Under the pieces are notes generated by a model. The model saw nothing but the letters and a program-made list of their open reading frames with translations. It ran no database searches and had not been told where the DNA came from. From Vibrio gallicus (GTDB lineage Bacteria; Pseudomonadota; Gammaproteobacteria; Enterobacterales; Vibrionaceae), in the NCBI RefSeq assembly GCF_024346875.1, contig NZ_AP024871.1:868001-932000 (forward strand): a DNA stretch of 64,000 nucleotides, given 5' to 3'. The translations under genes were made by a program, and so were the position numbers. Positions 44,095 to 53,212 of this stretch are shown here, piece by piece. Every line of letters begins with the position of its first letter. Within the stretch, counting starts at the first letter, position 1.

Positions 44095-45312
44095 ATGGCT
44101 TTCTCTGAACTCAATTTAAGCACTGAACTTGTAAACGCGATCCCCAATAGCTTTGCAAGTGAAACACAAATTCAATCCTTAGCCATTCCCGCTATCGTTA
44201 CACAAAGAGACGTATTGGCATTGGCTCAAACAGGCAGTGGCAAAACACTAGCCTATGGCTTAGGGATAATAGAGAGAGTGCATGCGACTGGCTTGCAGCA
44301 AGCGCTCGTACTTGTTCCTACTCGTGAATTAGCTAAACAAGTAGTTGATGCATTGCAACCAATAGCCGCTGAATTAGGTCACTCGATTACAGTGATTTGT
44401 GGTGGAGAAGATGTTGAGCAACAAGTGCAACGACTAGGGGACTGTCCTGAGATTATTGTGGCAACTCCGGGGCGTTTGTTGGATATGATCCGCAAACAGC
44501 TTATTGATACTAAGCGCATAGATATGCTGGTGCTAGATGAGGTCGATCGCCTGTTAGATATGGGTTTTTGGCCGGATGTACAGTGCATTATTAATGATTT
44601 AGTTAATAGGCAACAAACTTTAATGTTTTCAGCCACGTTACCCGAGACACTACAAGCTAAGGTGACTAAGTTTCTTAATAATCCACTAAAAGTAACCGCT
44701 AATAAAATAAATAGCGTTGTTGAGCACATTGAAGAGAAGCTGTATCTAGTTAATAAGGGCAGTAAAACCAATGTGCTGATCAAGCAGATCTCAGAACAAA
44801 AATGGCCACAAGTTCTGGTTTTTATCGGTGCACGTGATAACGCAGATGCATTGTGTAAAAAACTTAACAAAGCTGGCATTGAGTGTGAAGCTTTACATGG
44901 TAATAAAGACCAAGCTCAACGTGAACAGGTTTTGCTTGCATTTAAGCAAGGTAAGGTGAAGGTACTTATAGCAACGGATGTACTGGCGCGTGGTATTCAT
45001 GTGGATGCGCTGCCGGTGGTCATTAATTATGAGCTTCCAAGTGACCCATCGGTTTATGTCCATCGGGTAGGGCGCACGGCAAGAGCGGGCAAAGCAGGTT
45101 TAGCACTGTCCTTAGTTTGCCATGGTGAAACTGCCCACCTTGAGGCTATTCGCCAGCTTACTAAGCGAGCGCTTGAGCTCAATCAATTGCAAGAATTCCC
45201 GGTAACAGATAAACCGTCTACCGGAGAAAATAAGCGACCAAAACGTGATAAACAAGCAAATCGACGGACCAATCAAAAAACGCGTGCCAGTCAATTCAAG
45301 GGTAAGAAGTGA
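44095..45312 (+). CDS. DEAD-box RNA helicase
   Basis: The 405-aa ATP-dependent RNA helicase has the family motifs in order: Q-motif region (FSELNLSTELVNAI, TQIQSLAIP), AQTGSGKT (motif I), PTRELAKQ, TPGRLLD, LVLDEVDRLLDMGF (motif II as DEVD rather than DEAD), SATLP, VLIATDVLARGIH and HRVGRTARAG. A 40-residue Lys/Arg-rich tail (from about 365) probably contacts RNA. Size and tail resemble RhlE-type helicases of gammaproteobacteria, which assist ribosome assembly or mRNA turnover. The Ala-to-Val change in motif II is conservative and the acidic catalytic residues are kept. There is no strong ribosome-binding site before ATG 44095. Confidence 0.92.
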   Translation: MAFSELNLSTELVNAIPNSFASETQIQSLAIPAIVTQRDVLALAQTGSGKTLAYGLGIIERVHATGLQQALVLVPTRELAKQVVDALQPIAAELGHSITVICGGEDVEQQVQRLGDCPEIIVATPGRLLDMIRKQLIDTKRIDMLVLDEVDRLLDMGFWPDVQCIINDLVNRQQTLMFSATLPETLQAKVTKFLNNPLKVTANKINSVVEHIEEKLYLVNKGSKTNVLIKQISEQKWPQVLVFIGARDNADALCKKLNKAGIECEALHGNKDQAQREQVLLAFKQGKVKVLIATDVLARGIHVDALPVVINYELPSDPSVYVHRVGRTARAGKAGLALSLVCHGETAHLEAIRQLTKRALELNQLQEFPVTDKPSTGENKRPKRDKQANRRTNQKTRASQFKGKK

Positions 45313-45439
45313 TAATTGTTTGTAATGGAAATGTTACGCAAATCACTGCTTTAACGAAAGAAAAAAAGGATATATCACGGTTTGTGTTGCTAGAGGTCGC
45401 TATTCTATAAAGGTGCAGTTCATTACAAGGAGTAGATAA

Positions 45440-45577
45440 ATGAACAACCAACATCATAACCGCCCTCAAGGCCGCAAAGACAAGCATGGCAAAGGAAGCC
45501 TAGCTAAATTCTTTCTGTTTATCGCGATTTTTACTGCTATGAGTTTATCAATGGTGATGTCAATTACCCAAAACTAA
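45440..45577 (+). CDS. Small single-span membrane protein, 45 aa
   Basis: ATG 45440 with AAGGAG upstream opens 45 codons to TAA 45577. The peptide has a very basic, His/Lys-rich first 20 residues (MNNQHHNRPQGRKDKHGKG), one hydrophobic helix (about residues 21-42) and a short polar end, so an N-in single-span inner-membrane protein is predicted. It lies between the helicase gene and the shared terminator, with 127 bases before it for its own promoter. No function is recognised. Confidence 0.72.
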   Translation: MNNQHHNRPQGRKDKHGKGSLAKFFLFIAIFTAMSLSMVMSITQN

Positions 45578-45578
45578 A

Positions 45579-45607
45579 AACGGCCTCGATTGAGGCCGTT
45601 TCATTTT
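45579..45607. terminator. Bidirectional terminator, small ORF / tadG-like
   Basis: AACGGCCTC-GATT-GAGGCCGTT is a perfect 9-bp stem. On the plus strand TTTCATTTT follows; on the minus strand TTTTTAGTTTT follows. It lies between the 45-aa gene and the convergent tadG-like gene. Confidence 0.85.
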
Positions 45608-46976
45608 AAAGGGTAAGGCGGACGATAACGTCTAACATCTTGTCAAAACAAGGGCCAAGTGCATCTTCATCAACAGCATAGCAATATACGCCTTGTTTTT
45701 GTGTGGCATCAAAATCACTCGCCAGATCACTATTGTCTTGCATCGCGGGATCGTTAGCCATTCGATATAAAAGGTATTCCCCCCTCTCTTGCCAGCCTGT
45801 TTTTCCTGATTGTTCAGTCAGAGCCGAGCCGAGCCCTAAGGTAAATACATAGATATCATTTGAACGAGCCTGTTGCGCCATTTGCTCAGGGAGGTTGCGC
45901 GATATCTGTTGTATATTATCCCACAGCGCAGAGCCTGAAGAGCCTTGGCTAAACGGGAGCACGGTTCTACGACCGTCGAATAGACCAAAGCCTCCCTCGG
46001 TTTGGTCACCATTTAATATAGAAATTTTGTTTCTGATATTACTGCCTTCGTCATAGCCAGAAAGCTTTTGTGATATTTTGTCGGTGCTCCATAGCCCGTT
46101 ACCGTTACTGCCGGTGGCGTATATTGCACCATTGGTAGAGGTGCCGTCGAAATTGAAATCAGCTGAGAATGCAGTCGGTGTGCCATCGGTGAAAAATACG
46201 ATAACCTTTAAGCTTGCGGCATTAGGGTCTGTGGGGCTAAATTGTGATAGGGCACGATAGAGCCCCTCAGAAGTATTGGTGTAGTGATAGACATTGCTCC
46301 CCCCGCTACTGGAGATAAACGAAAACGCATTAATCGCGCTTTCTACTGCAGATGCTGTATGTCCTCGTGATGATAAAAAAGGAACTGGCACCTCTGCGCC
46401 ATTGGCGTACTTAACTACCGAAACGCGATCAAAAGAAGGATTGAAATTTTTCAAGAATGCCTTTGATTGAGCGATAACCTGACTAGAAACATTGGCGCCG
46501 CCTGATGTGCCGTACCCCAACAATGAACTACTATTGTCTACCACCAACACGATATCGACAGGGCGCCTTACGGTTTGTGCTTTTGCACCTACTCCCCAGG
46601 TGTCATACCCCAACAAGCGTATAAACGAGGTTGGCATATCAGCGCTCGCGGTTAGGTCAATCGAGATATTGCCATCGGTATCGTAGCTATAACTAATGTT
46701 AGTGATCTGTGGGTTACTGCTCTTTAGCCCTGGTGATATGTTGACATTAAAGTATTTACTTGCTGCGGCGCTAGCGGCGAGCTCTCCACCAGAGACTGCT
46801 CTAGCAGCAGCGATACCAGCGGCATCGACCGCAGCAAACAGCTTGGCTTGCATGCTATAAGCTCGACCTGAGTCGATAGCAAGACCTGCAATAATTAAGA
46901 TAAACGGAAGTGCGATAACCGTAAGTATGGTTGCAAGTCCTTTTGCTTTCCAGGGGGTGTTGTTGCGCATATCCAT
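45606..46976 (-). CDS. TadG-like protein with von Willebrand A domain
   Basis: The 456-aa protein starts with an N-terminal pilin-like hydrophobic helix (GLATILTVIALPFILIIAGLA, about 13-33, preceded by basic residues), typical of TadE/TadG pseudopilins. A VWA domain follows with the metal-ion motif DNSSS at the strand VDIVLVVDNSSSLLG (about 143-157). A second loop FFTDGTPTAF and a Cys-containing C-terminus complete it. TadG proteins act at the cell envelope with Flp/Tad pili. It ends a three-gene operon with tadF- and tadE-like genes, spaced 10 bases. No tadA/B/C ATPase or membrane genes, prepilin peptidase or flp pilin are in the window. Confidence 0.85.
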   Translation of the reverse strand: MDMRNNTPWKAKGLATILTVIALPFILIIAGLAIDSGRAYSMQAKLFAAVDAAGIAAARAVSGGELAASAAASKYFNVNISPGLKSSNPQITNISYSYDTDGNISIDLTASADMPTSFIRLLGYDTWGVGAKAQTVRRPVDIVLVVDNSSSLLGYGTSGGANVSSQVIAQSKAFLKNFNPSFDRVSVVKYANGAEVPVPFLSSRGHTASAVESAINAFSFISSSGGSNVYHYTNTSEGLYRALSQFSPTDPNAASLKVIVFFTDGTPTAFSADFNFDGTSTNGAIYATGSNGNGLWSTDKISQKLSGYDEGSNIRNKISILNGDQTEGGFGLFDGRRTVLPFSQGSSGSALWDNIQQISRNLPEQMAQQARSNDIYVFTLGLGSALTEQSGKTGWQERGEYLLYRMANDPAMQDNSDLASDFDATQKQGVYCYAVDEDALGPCFDKMLDVIVRLTL

Positions 46977-46986
46977 ATCAGGTTCC

Positions 46987-47577
46987 TTACAAGTATGTTA
47001 GCTCTCGTATCGAAAAGTCGCTATCAAAGATATAGGTCGAGATAGGCGAATATTTATAGATAACCTCCACCACATAAACGGATTCTCCTTCATCCAATGC
47101 CAGTGGGAAGTTTGCTAACTCGGGTTTGTTGCTAGTCGGAAGCTGGCACTCACCATCAACCCAAGTAGAACACGAATCCCAAGTGGTATTGCTGGTGGAG
47201 TAGTTACCATCTTGCCAGCGATATTGATTGTTTATATAGGGGAGCTGTGGGTTTCCACTTGAGTCATCTCCTCTGCCTACTACTAGGCTGATGTATATCG
47301 TACCGTCGTTAGCTAGGTTCAGAGGGTTTGAGGTTGAAGCTACAATATCCATTACCTGCTCTGGGGTTTGGGTACTGTTACGTGAGATCAGGTTTGCCCC
47401 TTCTCGGCTTACGCTAATAATGATGTTGTTGGCTTGTATTATCTGAGTTATCTCAAACACCCCCATCATGATGATCAATAGGATAGGGGTAATTATTACC
47501 ATTTCTACTGAAGCGAGGCCGGATTGCTTGAGTATAGGTTGCTTGAATGTGGATTGTTGAGGTGTGTTGTTTATCAT
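46987..47577 (-). CDS. TadE/TadF-like pseudopilin
   Basis: The 196-aa protein has a basic leader, then SGLASVEMVIITPILLIIMMGVF, where the conserved Glu (SVEM) sits at the head of a hydrophobic helix as in TadE/TadF pseudopilins. The periplasmic domain begins SREGANLISR, a TadE-family signature, and has two Cys in the SCSTWVDGECQ loop. It is the middle gene of the operon. Such proteins are minor pilins or assembly factors of Flp-type pili. Confidence 0.83.
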   Translation of the reverse strand: MINNTPQQSTFKQPILKQSGLASVEMVIITPILLIIMMGVFEITQIIQANNIIISVSREGANLISRNSTQTPEQVMDIVASTSNPLNLANDGTIYISLVVGRGDDSSGNPQLPYINNQYRWQDGNYSTSNTTWDSCSTWVDGECQLPTSNKPELANFPLALDEGESVYVVEVIYKYSPISTYIFDSDFSIRELTYL

Positions 47578-47587
47578 GGCATCACCA

Positions 47588-48106
47588 CTAAAATGCTTCG
47601 TTTTTCATTGCGGTACTGACGGTGAATTGATACTTACCGTCACTAAGAATTGGATAGATAATGGGACTAAAAGTTGGCCATTCGCAATCAATATGGATGG
47701 CAACGGTTTCGCCTGCTCCGCCAAAGGTTGCAGTCACGTCATTACCATTGGAATCTTCAGCGCGAACGCCATTAAGCTTAACTACCTTAGTTAATAGTCC
47801 GTCAGATTCTTGAGATATTTTCTCTAAGATAGCGAGCGCTCTTTCTTGACCGTCGTTGTCTTCATCTGGGTCAAGGTCAGCCCGTCCAGTAACTGCGTAT
47901 CTAGCACCTTCACGAACTGCGTGCTGCATGGTCAGCTTTACATAGCCATATAGAGCAAAATCTATGATAGTGAATAGAAGACTAAACAATAAGGTTGCGA
48001 CAATAGAGAACTCTATCAATGAGGCACCACGAATCGACCTAAAGCCAAATCGTCGCGGAGGTCGCGGTTGTATTCTTGCCGTTTTTTTATTAGCTAAAGC
48101 ATCCAT
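47588..48106 (-). CDS. TadE-like pseudopilin
   Basis: The 172-aa protein has a basic N-terminus (PRPPRRFGFRSIRG), then ASLIEFSIVATLLFSLLFTIIDFAL with the hallmark Glu near the start of the helix. AVREGARYAVTG is the TadE-domain motif. It is the first gene of the tadE-tadF-tadG-like operon, with about 95 bases upstream before the terminator that ends metE transcription, so the promoter should be there. Confidence 0.85.
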   Translation of the reverse strand: MDALANKKTARIQPRPPRRFGFRSIRGASLIEFSIVATLLFSLLFTIIDFALYGYVKLTMQHAVREGARYAVTGRADLDPDEDNDGQERALAILEKISQESDGLLTKVVKLNGVRAEDSNGNDVTATFGGAGETVAIHIDCEWPTFSPIIYPILSDGKYQFTVSTAMKNEAF

Positions 48107-48200
48107 TGCACCCAGCCTTTATTTTTTACATAGCCAATTTACACCTCATTTAAAGAGGATATATTAGGTATATAAGTGGATACTATGCCTGTCAAAGGTT

Positions 48201-48226
48201 AAAAAACGCACAATTATAGTGCGTTT
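48201..48226 (-). terminator. Terminator downstream of metE
   Basis: ACGCAC-AATTATA-GTGCGT forms a 6-bp stem. On the minus strand it is followed by TTTTTT, so it fits the end of the metE transcript, about 150 bases after the stop codon. The plus strand has a weaker T run. Confidence 0.65.
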
Positions 48227-48376
48227 GTGAATGTTTTTAAAAATCATGCGGTTATTTATGCGCCTGTAAAATGTGAGTGTTACCTAAATGTGATCTTTTA
48301 CGAATGAGTGTCATTTGTATTGTGTGTCAACCACAAAGCGAGAAAATCTAGCGTCGCTTTATGGTTGATAGCATGA

Positions 48377-50641
48377 TTACTTGGTGAGGCTCACTCTTAG
48401 GTTTTTAGTTGCGGTAACCATATTATGTAGTGCAATTTGGGTTTCTTCCCACGCTCTAGTCTTAAGTCCGCAATCAGGGTTGATCCACAATCTTTCTAGC
48501 GGAATAAGCTGAGTTGCCGCTGTTATCAATTGTTCGATTTGGTGGATACTTGGAATTGCAGGGGAGTGAATATCATACACGCCAGGCCCAATATCATTAG
48601 GGTAATCAAATGACTCAAAGGCTTGTAGAAGTGCCATTTGTGAGCGAGCCGTTTCGATGGTAATTACATCTGCATCGAGTTGAGCTACCGCATCAATAAT
48701 CTCATTGAATTCGCTATAACACATATGGGTGTGAATTTGAGTTTCTGGTCGCGCGGAGGCAGCTGAGATCTTAAATGCCTCAACAGCCCAATCCAAGTAT
48801 GCTTTATAGTCGGTACGCTTTAATGGCAAACCTTCGCGTATCGCAGGTTCGTCTATTTGGATGATATTGATGCCCGCATTTTGGAGATCGGACACCTCAT
48901 CTTGTAGTGCTAACGCTATCTGTTTCGCGATTTGTTCACGAGTGATGTCTTCTCTCGGGAAGGTCCAACCAAGAATAGTTACCGGTCCTGTGAGCATGCC
49001 CTTCATCGGTTTGTTAGTTAGAGATTGTGCATAGCTAGACCATTCGACAGTTATCGGGTGTGGGCGGCTAATGTCTGATACGACGATTGCAGGTTTAACG
49101 CAGCGTGAACCATAGCTTTGAACCCATCCAAACTCAGTAGTTTGAAAGCCATTTAGATGCTCGGTGAAGTATTCTACCATGTCATTGCGCTCTGCTTCGC
49201 CATGTACCAGTACATCGAGTCCAAGTTGTTCCTGTTTTTGCACACAGGCTTTGATCTGGTGTTTTAGGTGGGCTTGATATTGAAGTTGATCCACCTCACC
49301 ACGTTTAAATTGCGCCCGTACGTTGCGGATATCTCCCGTTTGTGGAAATGAACCTATGGTTGTGGTTGGCAATAACGGAAGGTTAAGCTTTTGTTGTTGA
49401 GCTCGAATGCGCTGTGAAAAGGGCAGTGCGCGCTCACTACTGGCAGCGGTTAGAAGTTGTAGACGGTGCTGAACCTTGTTATCAATAACCCCATAATTGT
49501 GTTTACGCTCGTGGATAGGTTTGCTGTGTTGCGCACACCAATCTATGGCTGATTTATCGCCATTCAATGCCAAGCTCAGGGTAGCAACTTCTTCAACCTT
49601 TTGTTTTGCAAAGGCGAACCACTGAGGGTTGGCTATCTTTTTCTCCGATTCGAGATCAACAGGGGTATGTAGCAGCGAACAAGAAGAGCCTATCCATAGG
49701 TTTTGCTTACGTGCTTTAGCAATCGGGGCAAGGGTGTGAAACCAATGACTGAGATCAGAGCGCCACACATTACGTCCGTTTATCACACCCAGTGATAATA
49801 CCCATTGTGACGGGATACTTGATGCAATAGTTTCTAGCTGTGAGGGGCCAGTCGTGAGATCGAGGTGAATACCGTCAATAGGTAATTTTTGTATGGTAGA
49901 GAATGACTGTTCAATAGAGTCGAAATAGGTGGTAAGTAGTAGCTTGGCATGCCCTTGTAGGGCGTTATAAGCGGTTTCGAATGCCTCAAGCCAGTTGCTA
50001 GGTAGCTGCAGGGCAAGGATAGGTTCATCAATCTGCACCCACTCTACATCAAGGTCTGCTAAGCGTTGGAGTATCTGCTGGTAGGTTTCGAGAAGCTGCG
50101 GCAGAAGTGATAATTGTTCAAAGCCTTCATCAATCGATTTTCCAAGGTAAAGGTAGCTAACAGGCCCAAGAAGATTGACCTTAATTTTACGGTTTAACTG
50201 CTTCGCCTCTGTAACCTCATCAAATAGCTGCTGCCAGCTTATTTCAAAGGTGTCAGATTTAGAAAACTCAGGCACAAGATAATGGTAGTTGGTGTTGAAC
50301 CACTTAGTCATGTCTTGTGCATGCCCACATTCACACTCGGTATTGCCGCGTGCAATCTTGAACAGAGTGTCATGGCTAACGCCATGTTTGCGATGACGTT
50401 GTGGAAGATGACCGAGTAGTAGACTGGTTCCGAGTACATGGTCATACCATGCAAAGTCGCCGACGGTGATGTAGTCGAGCCCTGCGTCAATTTGTGTTTG
50501 CCAGTTCTGATGTCGTAGGCTTTTGCCCATTTCTAGTAACGAGTCTAGTGTGCCCTTGCCGTTCCAGTATGCTTCTAAAGCGAATTTAAGTTCACGCTGC
50601 GTGCCAATTCTTGGGTAGCCTAAAATATGTGCTTGTGTCAT
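48377..50641 (-). CDS. metE: Cobalamin-independent methionine synthase MetE
   Basis: Transfers a methyl group from 5-methyltetrahydropteroyltri-L-glutamate to homocysteine, the last step of methionine synthesis. The 754-aa protein has the two-barrel MetE layout: N-terminal start [20 protein letters not shown] and the catalytic C-terminal half from about 420 ([12 protein letters not shown]). Zinc ligands are visible in THMCYSEF (His and Cys), in the Glu of VITIETARS, and in [11 protein letters not shown] (Cys). Length matches E. coli MetE (753). It is divergent from metR, with MetR- and MetJ-like sites between them. Confidence 0.97.
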   Translation of the reverse strand: MTQAHILGYPRIGTQRELKFALEAYWNGKGTLDSLLEMGKSLRHQNWQTQIDAGLDYITVGDFAWYDHVLGTSLLLGHLPQRHRKHGVSHDTLFKIARGNTECECGHAQDMTKWFNTNYHYLVPEFSKSDTFEISWQQLFDEVTEAKQLNRKIKVNLLGPVSYLYLGKSIDEGFEQLSLLPQLLETYQQILQRLADLDVEWVQIDEPILALQLPSNWLEAFETAYNALQGHAKLLLTTYFDSIEQSFSTIQKLPIDGIHLDLTTGPSQLETIASSIPSQWVLSLGVINGRNVWRSDLSHWFHTLAPIAKARKQNLWIGSSCSLLHTPVDLESEKKIANPQWFAFAKQKVEEVATLSLALNGDKSAIDWCAQHSKPIHERKHNYGVIDNKVQHRLQLLTAASSERALPFSQRIRAQQQKLNLPLLPTTTIGSFPQTGDIRNVRAQFKRGEVDQLQYQAHLKHQIKACVQKQEQLGLDVLVHGEAERNDMVEYFTEHLNGFQTTEFGWVQSYGSRCVKPAIVVSDISRPHPITVEWSSYAQSLTNKPMKGMLTGPVTILGWTFPREDITREQIAKQIALALQDEVSDLQNAGINIIQIDEPAIREGLPLKRTDYKAYLDWAVEAFKISAASARPETQIHTHMCYSEFNEIIDAVAQLDADVITIETARSQMALLQAFESFDYPNDIGPGVYDIHSPAIPSIHQIEQLITAATQLIPLERLWINPDCGLKTRAWEETQIALHNMVTATKNLRVSLTK

Positions 50642-50704
50642 GTATCCATACTCTTAATTGCGGGTGTGTAACTATCTTGCGTTGAACCGTGGCCACTTAA
50701 CAAT

Positions 50705-50739
50705 TGCAACCTATTCATAACGAATATGAGCTATTTTCA
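50705..50739. promoter_or_regulatory. Two candidate MetR boxes
   Basis: TGCAACCTATTCA (50705-50717) and TGAGCTATTTTCA (50727-50739) each match TGAA-N5-TTCA at all but one base. They lie 22 bases apart, two helical turns. E. coli metE also has two tandem MetR sites, so this is the expected place for MetR with homocysteine to activate metE. Confidence 0.55.
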
Positions 50740-50770
50740 TGTGAAATAGAGTGGACACAAAGATTATTAT

Positions 50771-50786
50771 GGACGTCTAGACGTTT
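50771..50786. promoter_or_regulatory. MetJ operator (tandem met boxes)
   Basis: GGACGTCT and AGACGTTT are adjacent 8-base met boxes, each matching AGACGTCT at seven of eight positions; two tandem boxes are the minimal MetJ site. It lies 42 bases before the metR start, so methionine repressor with S-adenosylmethionine probably represses metR and hence metE. Confidence 0.8.
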
Positions 50787-50827
50787 ATGTGACTAAATGT
50801 ATTTAGATTGAATATTTAAGGACAGGT

Positions 50828-51712
50828 ATGATTGAGCTAAAGCACCTACGTACGATGCGTGCACTCAAGCAGTTTGGCACTTTGAGTGCTTGCGCGGAAA
50901 GTTTGCATATTACCCAATCAGCGGTTTCTCATCAGGTGAAGGAGCTAGAGGTACGTATTGGTGCGCCATTATTTTATCGCAAAACTAAGCCACTGCGCTT
51001 TACCCGAGAGGGTCAGCAGTTGGTTGAGTTAGCGCATGAAGTGCTGCCTAGAATTCATGAAGTTGAACTTTCTCTGCGACAACCATCAACGGTAGATAGC
51101 TTTACTTTGGCTATTGATTGTCATTCATGCTTTCAATGGTTACTGCCAACAGTGAAAGCGTTTCAAGGTGACTACCCAAGCTTGAATGTTGACCTTGAAT
51201 CTGGCTTTCATCAGCAGCCTCTTGAGCGATTGTTGGCAGGTGAAATCGATCTTATGATTACCTCTGATGTTGAATTGCGTAGTGATCTACACTTTTGGCC
51301 ACTGTTTAATTACGAGCTGCAGATGGTCTTTGCCAAAGAGCATGAGTTTGCTGGCCGTGATTATATCGAACCGAGTGATCTAGAGCTGCAAACGCTATTA
51401 ACTTATCCCGTAGAAAAACAGCGTATGGATGTTTATAACTTGTTTCTGCGGCCTGCGTACTGTGAACCAAAGAAATGGAAGCGAGTGGATAATACGGCGA
51501 CGTTATTGCAAATGGTTTCTGGTGGATTTGGTGTGGCAGCATTGCCTGATTGGGCGGTGCGCACCTTTGAGAATCAGTCCTTGATTGCCACCTGTAGGGT
51601 AGGTAAAAAAGGGATTCAGCGTCATTCTTATGCTGCGGTAAGGGTGGCAGATAAAGAGCAATCTCATATCACTGATTTTATCGAACGTGTAAAACAGCAA
51701 CACAAAAGCTGA
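50828..51712 (+). CDS. metR: LysR-type regulator MetR
   Basis: Activator of metE and other methionine genes, using homocysteine as co-effector. The 294-aa protein has the LysR winged helix at residues 1-60 (LRTMRALKQFGTLSACAESL, then HITQSAVSHQVKELEVRIG) and the periplasmic-binding-type effector domain after about 90 (DCHSCFQWLLPTVKAF, a MetR-like opening). Its divergent position next to metE is diagnostic. ATG 50828 is preceded by AAGGACAGGT. Confidence 0.95.
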   Translation: MIELKHLRTMRALKQFGTLSACAESLHITQSAVSHQVKELEVRIGAPLFYRKTKPLRFTREGQQLVELAHEVLPRIHEVELSLRQPSTVDSFTLAIDCHSCFQWLLPTVKAFQGDYPSLNVDLESGFHQQPLERLLAGEIDLMITSDVELRSDLHFWPLFNYELQMVFAKEHEFAGRDYIEPSDLELQTLLTYPVEKQRMDVYNLFLRPAYCEPKKWKRVDNTATLLQMVSGGFGVAALPDWAVRTFENQSLIATCRVGKKGIQRHSYAAVRVADKEQSHITDFIERVKQQHKS

Positions 51713-51813
51713 TGATATACGCGCGGTTGATAGCTGCGCATTGTGCTCTGCATACGATACGTAACTTCGGATCTTAACGCTACGCTATAAGGACCTCAAA
51801 TTAAAGAGGGAAG

Positions 51814-52998
51814 CTAGTGTTGCGGTACAGGGCTGTTAAAGCCGCGGATTATATTAAGGCGTGTAATTATAGCAAATACCCCAATTACTATTCCGAGTTG
51901 CCAGATATGGCTTAGCCCCAACTGCATTAAAGCCATGCTCACTAATGAAGATACGACCATTTGACCTCCTCCTTGTAGCGCTGCCGCTGCGCCTGCACGG
52001 GATTGATACGGTTGCATCACCTGAGCTTGAGCACATGGCATAGCTAAACCGTTCCCTAGCACTAGAAGCAGTTGTCCAAGCATTAACCATAACGGTTGAA
52101 CCGGGCAACATATTAGCCATAGAGCTGAGCATATGTGTAATATTGGGGCAATTTTGAGGGTACGCTCGATACCAATTTTTTTGCGGAGTTTATTGCTCAG
52201 CGATGTGCCTATAAACATGCCAATAGCCGGAATTAGTGCCCACAGCGCATATTGGTCAGAGGACATGCCTATCTGATTCTGCATCACAAATGGCATCAGA
52301 GAAATAGTCGTGATAATTAGGCTAAAGTTCAGCCATGAGATGCTAGAAAAGCTGATGAAGTATCTTGTGGTAATGAGTTCTTTGTATTGCTTAGCCATTG
52401 CTTTTGGAGAGAGCAAGGGCTTTTTATTATGCATAGTCTCTTCAAATTTGAGTGCAAGCCCAATCCAGGCTACTGATACGTAGCAAAGTAGAGAAATAAA
52501 CACCATTCCCCAACCAAAATAATGGTTAATAAAGCCACCAATTACTGGGGCGAGAAGCGGTGTGATTGAGGCCGCCATCGCGATATAAGAAAGGGCTGTA
52601 GGAAGCTCTGAGCCACTATAGCTATCTCTTGTTGATGCACGCGCAAGTACAGCGCAGCACCCGGTGCCGAGTCCTTGTAAGAAGCGACCAAATACCATCG
52701 CAGGGAATGAATCACGAGCTATTAAAATAGCGATTAATCCTAAGATGGCGATCAATAAGCCGCTAAGCAGCACTTTTTTTCGGCCAAGGGCATCAGAAAT
52801 TGGGCCATAGAGGAATTGTGACGGTCCAAAACCGAGCAAATAAACACTGACGAGTAGCTGTGCTTGGTCAAGAGAGATCGAAAAATCTTTGGCAATCCAT
52901 GGCAAGGATGGGAACACTAATCCCATACTGAGTTGACCTATACTTATGATCAAACAAGCCAATAAAATAGGGCGTTTACGAAAGGTATTTGTTTTCAA
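51814..52998 (-). CDS. Bcr/CflA-type MFS drug exporter
   Basis: A 394-aa, 12-span major-facilitator protein, predicted proton-driven efflux of drugs or small metabolites at the inner membrane. Motif A is GPISDALGRKKVLLSG between helices 2 and 3. Motif C-like GFINHYFGWGMVF and RFLQGLGTGCCAVLARASTRD are characteristic of the Bcr/CflA subgroup. The frame starts at TTG 52998, directly after an in-frame stop, and there is no ATG before the first helix, so a TTG start is required. No regulator gene is adjacent. The substrate is unknown. Confidence 0.88.
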   Translation of the reverse strand: MKTNTFRKRPILLACLIISIGQLSMGLVFPSLPWIAKDFSISLDQAQLLVSVYLLGFGPSQFLYGPISDALGRKKVLLSGLLIAILGLIAILIARDSFPAMVFGRFLQGLGTGCCAVLARASTRDSYSGSELPTALSYIAMAASITPLLAPVIGGFINHYFGWGMVFISLLCYVSVAWIGLALKFEETMHNKKPLLSPKAMAKQYKELITTRYFISFSSISWLNFSLIITTISLMPFVMQNQIGMSSDQYALWALIPAIGMFIGTSLSNKLRKKIGIERTLKIAPILHICSALWLICCPVQPLWLMLGQLLLVLGNGLAMPCAQAQVMQPYQSRAGAAAALQGGGQMVVSSLVSMALMQLGLSHIWQLGIVIGVFAIITRLNIIRGFNSPVPQH

Positions 52999-53032
52999 TT
53001 AAAGTGCTTAAAAAACTGGTCAGAGGGATATT

Positions 53033-53110
53033 ATGCATGAAAAGCTAATGCTTAGCGATGTGGTTTGCGTATATGAAGATAATCTGCATTTTTTATTGTG
53101 TAACGCATGA
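53033..53110 (+). CDS. Possible 25-aa peptide gene
   Basis: ATG 53033 with a strong GAGGGA six bases upstream opens 25 codons (MHEKLMLSDVVCVYEDNLHF, then LLCNA) to TGA 53110. A perfect 10-bp hairpin with a T run follows 6 bases later. Start, ribosome-binding site, stop and terminator together suggest a real short transcript in the 214-base gap between the MFS and menB genes, both of which are on the other strand. It may instead be a small RNA that happens to contain this frame. No function is recognised. Confidence 0.45.
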   Translation: MHEKLMLSDVVCVYEDNLHFLLCNA

Positions 53111-53116
53111 GTGGAG

Positions 53117-53161
53117 AGCGGCAACGTCTCAAAGAGTTATCTATATTCGTTGCCGCTTTTT
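53117..53161 (+). terminator. Plus-strand terminator after the 25-aa ORF
   Basis: AGCGGCAACG pairs perfectly with CGTTGCCGCT across a 21-base loop, followed by TTTTT. The minus strand lacks a T run, so it serves a plus-strand transcript although both flanking large genes are on the minus strand. Confidence 0.7.
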
Positions 53162-53212
53162 CAGCCCACATATTGCTGTTAGGGGTTAACTAATAGCAAT
53201 ATTGGAGAGTAT

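Noticed and set aside
44095..45312. Defective helicase because motif II reads DEVD
   Set aside because: The Asp-Glu pair and final Asp needed for magnesium and ATP hydrolysis are kept, and all other motifs are intact; Ala-to-Val is conservative.
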